Source: Betaproteobacteria bacterium (GTDB lineage: Bacteria; Pseudomonadota; Gammaproteobacteria; Burkholderiales; Rhodocyclaceae). Taken from it: DNA of 64,000 nt. The DNA lies in NCBI GenBank assembly GCA_016234745.1, contig JACRAR010000004.1:1-64000 (forward strand), read 5' to 3'. The position numbers and the translations under genes are program-made. Positions 21,186-29,218 of this stretch are shown here, piece by piece. A model generated the notes under the pieces. That model had not been told where the DNA came from. It was given only the letters and a program-made list of their open reading frames with translations, and searched no databases. Position 1 is the first letter of the stretch. Each line of letters starts with the position of its first letter.

Positions 21186-21887
21186 ATGGCTGACGAAAAA
21201 TCTGCGGTATATGTTTCGTGGCAAACCTTTAGGAGCGCTATAGAACATCTTGCTGATGGCGTTCCAACTCCCATTGATAGAAGCACTTTCCCAACTCTTT
21301 CCGGTGGCGTACAAAACCAACTGTTTGCAGCACTGAAGTTTCTGGGTCTCATTTCTGATGACAGCATTCCGACTGACGATCTTCATGCCCTTGCCGTACC
21401 TGATGAGAATGAGAGAAAGAAGCAACTTGAAACAATCTTGCGTCACAGGTATGCGGCATTGTTTGATCTTAACTTGGAAAAAACGACACCCAATGCACTC
21501 AGCGCAAAAATGTCAGAAGCATATAGCGTTTCAGGGGATACAAAAGAAAAAGCAGTAAGATTTTTTCTGTTGGCGGTTACGTATGTTGGAATCCCAATTT
21601 CCCGCCTATTTAAGGTTCCCGGAGCAGCAACAAGTGGGAATAGCAGCACACGCGTGAAAAAGCGCGCCACGACCCGCCAGAAACCCCCTGTACAACCAAG
21701 AGATGAAACTCCGAGCGTGACAGGCACATCGCGAGAGGTAGAACTGGAAAGCGGAGGAAAACTTACAATCTCAGCGACGCTGGATATTTTCTTGTTATCC
21801 CCAGAAGATCGGTCGTTTGTTTTCGAGTTAATCGATAAATTGGCTAAATATGAAAAGGAGCACCAAACCCAAAATTTAGGCGCTTAA
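21186..21887 (+). CDS. DUF5343 domain passenger protein
   Basis: 233-residue protein. The first 150 residues fit the DUF5343 pattern: VYVSWQTFRSAIEHL, PIDRSTFPTLSGGVQNQLF, ALKFLGLISDD and VSGDTKEKAVRFFLLA followed by GIPIS. A Lys/Arg/Thr-rich linker and a short C-terminal domain (LSPEDRSFVFELIDKLAKYEKE) follow. The function is unknown. ATG 21186 has a GAGG ribosome binding site; the longer frame from 21045 runs through the repeat-rich promoter region. It lies wholly inside the IS and has a terminator just after it. Confidence 0.8.
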   Translation: MADEKSAVYVSWQTFRSAIEHLADGVPTPIDRSTFPTLSGGVQNQLFAALKFLGLISDDSIPTDDLHALAVPDENERKKQLETILRHRYAALFDLNLEKTTPNALSAKMSEAYSVSGDTKEKAVRFFLLAVTYVGIPISRLFKVPGAATSGNSSTRVKKRATTRQKPPVQPRDETPSVTGTSREVELESGGKLTISATLDIFLLSPEDRSFVFELIDKLAKYEKEHQTQNLGA

Positions 21888-21894
21888 AAAGTCG

Positions 21895-21924
21895 AAAGCC
21901 GAAGCGCTCGAACGCTTCGGCTTT
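21895..21924 (+). terminator. Hairpin after the DUF5343 gene
   Basis: Perfect 12-bp stem AAAGCCGAAGCG / CGCTTCGGCTTT with a 6-base loop, starting 7 bases after the DUF5343 stop. Only a short T tract follows on the plus strand, while A-rich sequence precedes it, so it may work in both directions. Confidence 0.65.
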
Positions 21925-22046
21925 CTATGACATGGTGGTGAGGGCACCCCTCTGTCACTTGCAACTTGTCCCGCTGGACACTTGAATTATAGCGCATTCA
22001 AGGGTTGCAGGCAACTATTGCTCTCCAATTAATTTGGAGAAAATAT

Positions 22047-22175
22047 ATGCAACCCATGTATTTTAAAGCCAAGAGCGTATTTGTTCGCGCATACATTCGC
22101 CTTCGTTACGGAAGGATTGAAAACGTATGCCAGCATTGGCGCTCGTATCCTGGTCAGTTAGCGCTGTTTAACTGA
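22047..22175 (+). CDS. Possible 42-residue passenger protein
   Basis: Small ORF beginning MQPMYFKAKSVFVRAYIR and ending YPGQLALFN, basic and aromatic. A GGAG ribosome binding site lies seven bases upstream of the ATG, and it overlaps the tail of the convergent 22158-22436 gene by 18 bases. It could be a real small protein of the IS; no family was recognised. Confidence 0.4.
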   Translation: MQPMYFKAKSVFVRAYIRLRYGRIENVCQHWRSYPGQLALFN

Positions 22176-22436
22176 CCGTGTAGCATCCGCGCCAGTCTCA
22201 ACCGCTGGCGCGGTCTTTCCCCACCTTGCTTCAACGGCTTTTTTTGCGAGTTCTTTACGCTGTTCCGGCGTAAGCGCATTCATCCGAGATTTCCCGCCGC
22301 GCTTCCCACCTTTACTGCTATCGGCCTTCTTGCCTGTTAATGGTTTCGCTAGTTCAGCATCACCTATCGCCTGCTGCACGATATTGAAGGCAACCTGCGT
22401 AAAGTCCTTGCGCGGGTTCGTTCTTTTGGTATTCAT
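22158..22436 (-). CDS. Small basic KGGK/ARW-repeat passenger protein
   Basis: 92-residue basic protein with KGGKRGGKSRMNALTPEQRKELAKKAVEARWG, a pattern met in many small proteins of mobile elements that resembles a nucleic-acid binding Ala/Lys-rich helix. The N-terminal part (RKDFTQVAFNIVQQAIGD) is helical. Start ATG 22436 is used rather than the TTG before it. Function is unknown; a regulator or accessory DNA-binding protein of the IS is plausible from charge and context only. Confidence 0.6.
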   Translation of the reverse strand: MNTKRTNPRKDFTQVAFNIVQQAIGDAELAKPLTGKKADSSKGGKRGGKSRMNALTPEQRKELAKKAVEARWGKTAPAVETGADATRSVKQR

Positions 22437-22492
22437 CAAATAAGCCTAGCACAGCTATAATTTGTCGGCTAGCATTCTGTAAATGTCAGGCG

Positions 22493-22511
22493 TTCAAACT
22501 GAACCACTACC
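22493..22511. repeat. Right terminal inverted repeat of the IS
   Basis: TTCAAACTGAACCACTACC, exact inverse of the left end at 20161-20179. Confidence 0.9.
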
Positions 22512-22519
22512 CACCTCCG
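22512..22519. repeat. Target-site duplication, right copy
   Basis: CACCTCCG, identical to 20153-20160, immediately after the right end. Confidence 0.85.
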
Positions 22520-22569
22520 TTCCATTCGACAGCCATTCCATGAACTCCCTGACAACCCCCCGGCAATCC

Positions 22570-23151
22570 ATGAAGTTACCTTTGATTCTCGCCTCCACAT
22601 CGGCCTTTCGGCGCGAGTTGCTGGCACGCTTGCAACTTCCGTTCGAAGTCGCCGCGCCATCGGCCGACGAAACGGCCCTGCCCAGCGAAACGCCCGCCGC
22701 GACCGCGGAACGCCTGGCTATCAGCAAGGCTCGGGCTGTCGCCACAAAATTCCCCGAGGCCCTGATCATCGGCAGCGATCAAGTGGCATACAGCGGAAAA
22801 CAGCGTTTCGGCAAGCCCGGCAATCGCTCGAATGCCATAGCGCAACTGCGCTCCATGCGCGGCAAGGAAGTGATTTTCCATACCGGATTGTGCCTGCTGA
22901 ATACCGCCACGGGCGGCCAGCAGACCTGCGGCGTGCCCACTGCAGTGCGCTTTCGCGAGTTGTCTGACAGCGAAATAGAACGCTATCTGGACCGGGAGGA
23001 CGCACTCAATTGCGCGGGAAGCGCCAAATCGGAAGGCATGGGCATCGCCCTGCTCGATTACCTGCGCTGCGACGATCCTACCGCATTGGTCGGCCTGCCT
23101 CTGATCGCACTAAGCCGCATGCTGCGCGCCGAAGGGATTGCCCTGCCTTAG
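22570..23151 (+). CDS. Maf-like nucleotide pyrophosphatase (YceF type)
   Basis: 193-residue protein. The start MKLPLILASTSAFRRELLARL and the motif IIGSDQVAY identify the YceF branch of the Maf family, which hydrolyses 7-methyl-GTP, as opposed to the dTTP/UTP-type branch. The segment NCAGSAKSEGMGIALLDYL is also typical. I chose ATG 22570 for conservation; ATG 22540 is possible. It is normally divergent from yceD, and the IS now separates the two, with its right end only 58 bases from this start, so the native promoter may be displaced. Confidence 0.9.
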   Translation: MKLPLILASTSAFRRELLARLQLPFEVAAPSADETALPSETPAATAERLAISKARAVATKFPEALIIGSDQVAYSGKQRFGKPGNRSNAIAQLRSMRGKEVIFHTGLCLLNTATGGQQTCGVPTAVRFRELSDSEIERYLDREDALNCAGSAKSEGMGIALLDYLRCDDPTALVGLPLIALSRMLRAEGIALP

Positions 23152-23173
23152 CTAGCTCATCAAGTTAGCCGGC

Positions 23174-24124
23174 TTAGCGCAACCTGAAATTTGCGAGCGC
23201 ACCCGCCGCACCTTCAGCCATATCCGCGCCGAATTGCCGCGCCAGTTTCTCGGCGAGATTCTGCTTGACCGTGTAATCGCGGACATCCTCCGCCTTGATC
23301 ACGTCGCGCGCCACCGAATCGATGCTGCCGTAGGCGTCCGCCAGCCCCAGTTCTATGCTCTTGGCGCCGGTCCACATCAGTCCGCTGAACATTTCTGGCG
23401 TCTCCTTGAGGCGTTTGCCGCGTCCTTTGCGCACCACTTCAACGAATTGCTTATGGATCTCGCCAAGCATCTGCTGCGCATGCTCCTTGTGATTGGCGTC
23501 CTGCGGCGAGAATGGATCGAGAAAACCCTTGTTCTGTCCCGCCGTCAGCAGGCGTCGTTCGACACCAAGCTTTTCCATGGTGCCCGTGAAGCCAAAGCCA
23601 TCCATGAGCACCCCGATCGAACCGACGATGCTGGCCTTGTCCACAAAAATCTTGTCGGCTGCCACCGCCACGTAGTAGCCGCCTGACGCGCAAATGTCCT
23701 CGACCACGACATAGAACGGGATATTCGGAAACTTCGCCCGCAGGCGAACGATCTCGTCGTTGATCATGCCCGATTGCACCGGGCTGCCGCCGGGACTGTT
23801 GATGCGCAGGATGACGCCCTGCGTTCCCTTGTCCTCGAAAGCGGACTGCAGCGCTGCCGTGATTCTTTCGGCGCTCGCATCCCCCTTGGCCTGGATAACC
23901 CCGGTCAGTTGCACCAGGGCAGTATGCTTGACGCCATCGCCGAGTTTGTCCGTTGATCCGCCCCAGTCCAGCACCATCACCAGCAATAGGGTCAGATAGG
24001 CAAAACCCAGCAGTTTGAAGAAAATACCCCAGCGCCGCGCCCGACGCTGCTCGACCAGGCCCTCCAAGGCGATTTTTTCAAGAATGTTGCGCTCCCAGTT
24101 GGGATCGTTCTGCGTGGGGTCCAT
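23174..24124 (-). CDS. sppA: Signal peptide peptidase SppA-like (S49) protease
   Basis: 316-residue membrane protease that cleaves leftover signal peptides. A single N-terminal membrane segment (IFFKLLGFAYLTLLLVMVLDWG) is followed by a ClpP-like S49 domain. The nucleophile Ser is in CASGGYYVAVAADKI and the Lys base is expected downstream near the SIVGSIGVL segment. Half the length of the E. coli double-domain SppA, so it is the short form. It follows the Rieske gene by six bases. Confidence 0.92.
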   Translation of the reverse strand: MDPTQNDPNWERNILEKIALEGLVEQRRARRWGIFFKLLGFAYLTLLLVMVLDWGGSTDKLGDGVKHTALVQLTGVIQAKGDASAERITAALQSAFEDKGTQGVILRINSPGGSPVQSGMINDEIVRLRAKFPNIPFYVVVEDICASGGYYVAVAADKIFVDKASIVGSIGVLMDGFGFTGTMEKLGVERRLLTAGQNKGFLDPFSPQDANHKEHAQQMLGEIHKQFVEVVRKGRGKRLKETPEMFSGLMWTGAKSIELGLADAYGSIDSVARDVIKAEDVRDYTVKQNLAEKLARQFGADMAEGAAGALANFRLR

Positions 24125-24130
24125 GCCTGA

Positions 24131-24475
24131 TTAGTCTTTCAGATAAACATTGCCATCGTTTTCAGTAACGACCAGGGGAATCAAGCCGTTACCGTTGCAT
24201 CGCCCGCCCAGGCAGTGGCCGCTTGCGGGCGAGTAGAGCGCCCCGTGGGTAGCGCAAATCAAGTATAAACCGGAATCGTCAAAAAACCGGCCGGACTGCC
24301 AATCCAGTTCGGTAGGAACATGCCCGCAGCGGTTGAGGTAAGCATGTACCCTTCCCTCATAGCGGATGACGAACGCCTCTTCGCTGACGCCATGACGCTG
24401 CACACTGAAACGCACGCCGTCGCCACCTTCGAGCAGCGCCGCCGACGCACAGATTATGCGTTCCGTGTCAGCCAT
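24131..24475 (-). CDS. Rieske [2Fe-2S] domain protein
   Basis: 114-residue protein with a single Rieske domain: the ligands are Cys-x-His in NRCGHVPTE and Cys-x2-His in ICATHGALYSP. No signal peptide is seen. Such stand-alone Rieske proteins act as ferredoxin-like carriers, but the partner is unknown. Start ATG 24475 overlaps the preceding HAD gene by 22 bases; a longer frame upstream is less likely. Confidence 0.87.
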   Translation of the reverse strand: MADTERIICASAALLEGGDGVRFSVQRHGVSEEAFVIRYEGRVHAYLNRCGHVPTELDWQSGRFFDDSGLYLICATHGALYSPASGHCLGGRCNGNGLIPLVVTENDGNVYLKD

Positions 24476-25110
24476 GCGCTCATTTCCGCCACGCTTGCAG
24501 CGCATTCCAGCGGCTTTTCCGCTTCCAGAACCGACCGGGGATGCGCGCCATAAGCAACCGCCAGCGCTGGCACATTGGCATTGCGCGCCATCAGCAAGTC
24601 ATGGGTGGTATCACCAATCATCAAGGTATTTTCGGGCGCGACGGAAAATTCTTCCATGAGCTCGAGGAGCATTTGCGGATGCGGCTTGGAATGGCACTCG
24701 TCAGCGCAACGAGACGCATGGAAGCTGGTCTGCAGGCCGCTGCTGCGCATCGCACGATCCAAACCAGTCCGGGTCTTGCCGGTCGCCACCGCCAGAAGAA
24801 AGCCGGCGTTGCCGAGTTCGCCAATCAATTCAAAAGCCCCTTCGAACAAGGCGAGTTCATGATCATGGGCAAGAAAATGGTAACGATAGCGTTCCGACAA
24901 TTCGCGGTAACGCTGGGACGGAAGCTCCGGCAGCGCTTCGCGCAGGGCATCCTGCAGACCCAAGCCGATGATATGACGCGCCATTTCATCGCTGGGCGGT
25001 TCGATCTCCAGATCCCGGCAGGCCTTCTGCAAAGCTGTGACAATAGCTCCCGCCGAGTCCATCAGCGTGCCATCCCAATCGAACACAATCAACTCAAAAC
25101 GTTTAGCCAT
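24454..25110 (-). CDS. HAD-family phosphatase, phosphoglycolate phosphatase-like
   Basis: 218-residue haloacid dehalogenase-type hydrolase. Motif I FDWDGTLMDSAG holds the nucleophile Asp and the acid-base Asp; motif II is AVATGKTR, motif III Lys lies in CHSKPHP, and motif IV is MIGDTTHDLLMA. Similar to Gph, but the substrate cannot be read from sequence; because it directly follows rluC it is more often annotated as a generic HAD enzyme. ATG 25110 overlaps the rluC stop by eight bases. Confidence 0.88.
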   Translation of the reverse strand: MAKRFELIVFDWDGTLMDSAGAIVTALQKACRDLEIEPPSDEMARHIIGLGLQDALREALPELPSQRYRELSERYRYHFLAHDHELALFEGAFELIGELGNAGFLLAVATGKTRTGLDRAMRSSGLQTSFHASRCADECHSKPHPQMLLELMEEFSVAPENTLMIGDTTHDLLMARNANVPALAVAYGAHPRSVLEAEKPLECAASVAEMSAWLTRNA

Positions 25111-26071
25111 AATCTCTTTTTTCATTGATCTCCAGCCGAGCCACAAATTGCTGCAGATCTTGTGGCAGCGGTGAATCCAGGGCGATCCTCTCCCCGCTGA
25201 GCGGGTGGTCAAAAACTAGCTGGGCGGCGTGCAGGAACATGCGTTTCAGTCCGGCTTTCTGCAATTCCCGATTCAACGCAAAATCTCCATACTTGTCGTC
25301 GCCCGCCAAAGGGAAACCGAGATGGGTCAGATGCACCCTGATCTGATGGGTGCGCCCGGTCTTGAGTTCAACTTCCAGCAAACTGAAGTTTTCCCAGCGC
25401 TTGAGCAGTCTGACCACACTGTGCGCCGCCTTGCCTTGATCGGACACGCTGACGCGTCGCTGGTTATCGCCGGCAAGGTATTTTAACAAGGGCAGGCGCA
25501 CGTGCTGGAGCGGATTCTGCCAACGTCCCTTGACCAGGGTCAGGTAGCGTTTGCTGATCGCGCCAGCGCGGAATGCATCATGCAGGTGCGTCATTGCCGA
25601 CCGCTTCTTGGCGATTATCAGCAGGCCCGAGGTTTCGCGGTCGAGCCGATGGACCAGTTCCAGCATGCGCGCCGCAGGCCGTTGCCTGCGCAATTGCTCG
25701 ATCACCCCGAAACTCAAACCGCTGCCGCCATGCACCGCAACTCCGGGCGGTTTGTCGATGACCAGCAAGGCGTCGTCTTCCATGACGGTCACAAATTCTC
25801 GTTGTGGAGCAAATTGTGGCGCAGTCTGCATGGTGTCCGCCGGCAATGCCACCCTGATCGGCGGCATGCGTACCACGTCGCCCACTTGCAGGCGATGATC
25901 CGGTCCAACCCGCCCCTTGTTGACGCGCACTTCACCGCTGTGCAGGATTCTGTAGATGTGACTTTTCGGCACGCCCTTGCAGACGCGCAACAGGAAATTG
26001 TCTATTCGTTGGCCCTCTGTCTCCTCGCCAACTTCCAGCCAAGTCACGGAATCTTTGCTTAAGCCCTTCAT
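25103..26071 (-). CDS. rluC: 23S rRNA pseudouridine synthase RluC
   Basis: 322-residue pseudouridine synthase. An N-terminal S4 RNA-binding domain (GQRIDNFLLRVCKGVPKSHIYRILHSGEVRVNKGRV) precedes the catalytic domain with Asp in LVHRLDRETSGLLIIAK. Further motifs are KTGRTHQIRVHL and GDDKYGD. In E. coli RluC modifies U955, U2504 and U2580 of 23S rRNA. ATG 26071 is chosen; an upstream in-frame ATG at 26188 adds unconserved sequence. It is divergent from rne, as is common. Confidence 0.94.
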   Translation of the reverse strand: MKGLSKDSVTWLEVGEETEGQRIDNFLLRVCKGVPKSHIYRILHSGEVRVNKGRVGPDHRLQVGDVVRMPPIRVALPADTMQTAPQFAPQREFVTVMEDDALLVIDKPPGVAVHGGSGLSFGVIEQLRRQRPAARMLELVHRLDRETSGLLIIAKKRSAMTHLHDAFRAGAISKRYLTLVKGRWQNPLQHVRLPLLKYLAGDNQRRVSVSDQGKAAHSVVRLLKRWENFSLLEVELKTGRTHQIRVHLTHLGFPLAGDDKYGDFALNRELQKAGLKRMFLHAAQLVFDHPLSGERIALDSPLPQDLQQFVARLEINEKRDYG

Positions 26072-26560
26072 TTGCAATATACTGGCCCCCGGTTTGCCGT
26101 CTTTTGGCAAGCGTGCCCGACAGCCCGAAGCGGCGTTGGTGGCGCTCCAGGGACGTTGTCGATTGCCGCTTCCGCCGGACTCATTCACGGCCCAAGCGCG
26201 TTCAATTCGGCATTGAACGGGGATTTTTTCAGAAATTGGTCCGATATGTCGAACACCCCTAAATGGTGCAAGATTATCGCCCGCCCGCCCAGCAAACCCA
26301 CCAGGTTAATTCGCTCACCCGAAGCAGCGATAGTACTTGATTTGCGCGCACCGAGCACCGCAAGAATGCCCGGCTTTGAGACAGCGGCAAGCTTCACCCC
26401 GCATATCTCGGAGCAGTTTTATTGAGACGAACACGAGAATTGGTTTGCCCGAGGCTGATGACAACCATGCCCCTGCTATTGCAATACTCATGACAACCGC
26501 CCAGCGTTAAAGCCAAGCGGAAGGTTTGTCTTGCCCGTGCACGTGCGCGCGGGAGCAAAC
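26072..26560. other. 489-base rluC-rne divergent region
   Basis: No convincing gene is present, although open frames of 70-117 codons exist on both strands. It must hold the rluC and rne promoters. A terminator-like hairpin is at 26199-26229. A long leader is expected for rne, since RNase E autoregulates through its 5' untranslated region in E. coli. Confidence 0.5.
26199..26229 (+). terminator. Terminator-like hairpin in the rne upstream region
   Basis: Stem CGTTCAAT / ATTGAACG (8 bp) with loop TCGGC, then GGGA and six T residues at 26224-26229. No rightward gene ends before it, so it could be an attenuator or decay signal in a long rne leader, or chance. Confidence 0.4.
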
Positions 26561-29218
26561 ATGAAACGCATGCTGTTTAATGCGACGCAGGCAGAGGAAC
26601 TCCGCGTCGCGATCGTAGATGGTCAGAAACTGGTTGACCTCGACATCGAATCTGCCAACAAAGAGCAACGCAAAAGCAATATCTACAAGGCGGTCATCAC
26701 CCGCCTCGAACCCAGCCTCGAAGCGGCTTTCGTTGAATACGGCGCCGAGCGGCACGGTTTTCTCCCCTTCAAGGAAGTCGCGCGTTCGTATTTCAAGTCC
26801 GACGTTGACCCCGGCAAGGCGCGCATCCAGGACGCACTTCACGTCGGACAGGAAATCATCGTCCAGGTCGACAAGGACGAGCGCGGCAACAAGGGCGCGG
26901 CGCTCACCACTTTCATCTCGCTGGCTGGCCGCTACCTGGTATTAATGCCGAACAATCCCCGCGGTGGCGGCGTCTCGCGCCGTGTCGAAGGCGAGGACCG
27001 CCAGGAATTGCGCGAAATCATGGATCGGCTCGAAGTGCCGGCGAGCACCAGCCTGATCGCCCGCACCGCCGGCATCGGACGCAGTTTCGAGGAACTGCAG
27101 TGGGACCTGAACTACCTGCTGCAACTCTGGGGCGCGATCGAAAATGCCGCCAACTCCCAGAAAGGTGCATTCCTGATTTATCAGGAATCGAGCCTGGTGA
27201 TCCGCGCCATCCGCGACTACTTCCATTCGGAAATCGGCGAAATACTGATCGATACCGACGACGTTTTCGAGCAGGCGCACCAGTTCATGTCGCATGTTAT
27301 GCCGGACAATGTTTCCCGCGTCAAGCGCTACCGCGACGATGTGCCGCTGTTCTCCCGTTTCCAGATCGAACACCAGATCGAGTCGGCCTATTCGCGCCAG
27401 GTCACACTGCCCTCGGGCGGCGCAATCGTGATCGACCATACCGAAGCGCTGGTGTCCGTGGACGTCAATTCCGGCCGCGCCACCAAGGGTGCTGACATTG
27501 AGGAAACCGCCTTCAAGACCAACCTTGAGGCTGCCGATGAAATCGCCCGTCAGTTGCGGCTGCGTGACTTGGGCGGCCTGATTGTGATCGATTTCATCGA
27601 CATGGAAAGCGCGCGCAATCAGCGCGAAGTCGAAAACCGCCTGCGCGATGCCTTGCACCATGACCGCGCCCGCGTCCAGACCGGCAAGATCAGCCGCTTC
27701 GGCCTGCTCGAGTTGTCGCGTCAGCGGCTCCGCCCGACCCTCGCCGAAACCAGCTACATCCCCTGCCCGCGCTGCAACGGCACCGGCCACATCCGTTCCA
27801 CCGAATCCTCGGCGCTGCATATCCTGCGCATCCTTGAGGAAGAAGCGATGAAGGAAAACACCGGCGCTCTGCATTGCCAGATGCCGGTCGATGTCGCCAC
27901 TTTCCTGCTCAACGAGAAGCGCGCCGACATCGCCAAGATCGAGCTGCGGCACAAGGTCAATCTGGTGCTGATCCCCAACATCAACCTGGAAACGCCGCAG
28001 CACAACATCGTGCGCTTGCGCCATGATCAGCTTAATCAGGAAGACATCACCTTGCCCAGCTACAAGATGGTAGATGGACCCACTGAGGAATCCTATACCC
28101 CTCCCTCCGCCCAGAACGATGAGAAACCGGCGCGCCAGGAGGCGGCGGTCAAAGGCATTACCAGCGGTCAACCCGCACCTGTCGTCGAACCCAGACCCGT
28201 CGCGGCACAAGCCAAAGCCGAAAAGGGGTTTTTCGCCAAGATTGTCTCCTGGCTCATGGGCGAGACACCCGCCGAGGCGCGCGCGCCAGCGGCAAAGACC
28301 CCACGCCCCGGACGCGAGCCTCGCGGCGACGGACGCCGTGGCAGCCGCAACCGTCCGGGGCGGGAAGGACCGCGTCAGGAGCGCGAGCGCAATGACACTC
28401 GGCCTGCGCGCGGCGAAACCCCGCCGCCAGCTGAAAAAAGCGAGGCGCTGGCCAAAGCTCCCCGCGCACGCGGCGAGAAGCGCGAAGACCGTCCTGCCGG
28501 CGAGCCGCGCGAACCACGTCCTCCGCGCGAGCCCCGTCCTCCGCGCACACCCAAAGCACAACCGGTGGAGCAAGTCGGAACACCGGTTGAAACTGCCGCC
28601 GGAATAGTCTCGGCCGACGAATCGGAAGCAGCCCAAGGCAAAGAAGGGCAACGCGGCCGACGCGGTCGGCGCGGTGGCCGCAGCGAGCGCGGAGAAAAGC
28701 GCGTGGAAGAAATCGGCTTGGAGCAGAACGGCGGTTCAACATCAAGCGCAGCTGCCGTGACGCCGCCTGCTGCTGAAATCCCGCCCGTGCAAATGGAGCT
28801 CGCGCCACCCCCGGAGTCAATTGCAACGCCGGAATTGCTGCCGGTACCTTCTCCGGTGCAACTCCCCGTGGTGGCAGAGCAGTCTGCTCCGTTCAGCTTG
28901 GCTCCGACGGCGATTCAGCCAGTACCCAGCGAGCCTTTGCCGGTTGCCGTTGAACCACCGTCCGTTGCAATTGCCGATGAAACCTCGCCGCCAGTGCCGC
29001 CGGCACCTGCGCCGGTAACGCTTTCGCAAACAGCGCCGGCGGCGGCGGTAGACTTGCCGGCCTCCCTGGAGAAAGCCGGCCTGGTTCTGATCGAGACCGT
29101 CAATAAGCCAACCCAGGAGGCTGCGACCAGCGTTGCGCCGCAGCCACTTGGGCGCAAACCTAAACCCGCTCCGGTTCTGCCCGACGAGCCCCTGCAGATG
29201 GTGGAGACCAAGCATTAG
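26561..29218 (+). CDS. rne: Ribonuclease E
   Basis: 885-residue endoribonuclease of RNA decay and rRNA/tRNA processing. The N-terminal S1 and catalytic region is complete: Asp in LVSVDVNSG and in LIVIDFIDM bind magnesium, and CPRCNGTGHIRS is the zinc-link that joins dimers. After about residue 540 the protein is disordered: an Arg/Pro/Glu-rich RNA-binding stretch (about 575-725) then a Pro/Ala/Val-rich tail. An amphipathic helix is possible at FFAKIVSWLMG. GGGAG precedes ATG 26561. Confidence 0.96.
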   Translation: MKRMLFNATQAEELRVAIVDGQKLVDLDIESANKEQRKSNIYKAVITRLEPSLEAAFVEYGAERHGFLPFKEVARSYFKSDVDPGKARIQDALHVGQEIIVQVDKDERGNKGAALTTFISLAGRYLVLMPNNPRGGGVSRRVEGEDRQELREIMDRLEVPASTSLIARTAGIGRSFEELQWDLNYLLQLWGAIENAANSQKGAFLIYQESSLVIRAIRDYFHSEIGEILIDTDDVFEQAHQFMSHVMPDNVSRVKRYRDDVPLFSRFQIEHQIESAYSRQVTLPSGGAIVIDHTEALVSVDVNSGRATKGADIEETAFKTNLEAADEIARQLRLRDLGGLIVIDFIDMESARNQREVENRLRDALHHDRARVQTGKISRFGLLELSRQRLRPTLAETSYIPCPRCNGTGHIRSTESSALHILRILEEEAMKENTGALHCQMPVDVATFLLNEKRADIAKIELRHKVNLVLIPNINLETPQHNIVRLRHDQLNQEDITLPSYKMVDGPTEESYTPPSAQNDEKPARQEAAVKGITSGQPAPVVEPRPVAAQAKAEKGFFAKIVSWLMGETPAEARAPAAKTPRPGREPRGDGRRGSRNRPGREGPRQERERNDTRPARGETPPPAEKSEALAKAPRARGEKREDRPAGEPREPRPPREPRPPRTPKAQPVEQVGTPVETAAGIVSADESEAAQGKEGQRGRRGRRGGRSERGEKRVEEIGLEQNGGSTSSAAAVTPPAAEIPPVQMELAPPPESIATPELLPVPSPVQLPVVAEQSAPFSLAPTAIQPVPSEPLPVAVEPPSVAIADETSPPVPPAPAPVTLSQTAPAAAVDLPASLEKAGLVLIETVNKPTQEAATSVAPQPLGRKPKPAPVLPDEPLQMVETKH

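Larger units (their letters stand above)
20161..22511. mobile_element. IS1-type insertion sequence with passenger genes
   Basis: 2351-bp element bounded by 19-bp perfect inverted ends and an 8-bp direct target duplication. It encodes a leftward DDE transposase (20170-21042), a rightward DUF5343 gene (21186-21887), a short rightward ORF (22047-22175) and a leftward KGGK/ARW-type gene (22158-22436). The ends start GGTAGTGG, resembling the GGTRATG start of IS1 ends. Its DNA is more AT-rich than the flanking genes, and the element sits between divergent yceD and maf. The passenger load makes it much longer than classical 0.77-kb IS1. Confidence 0.9.

Noticed and set aside
26185-26397. 70-codon minus-strand frame in the rluC-rne gap
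   Set aside because: No ribosome binding site or family resemblance, and it crosses the hairpin region.
26942-28651. 569-codon frame opposite rne
   Set aside because: Mirrors the rne catalytic and Arg-rich regions; no domain of its own.
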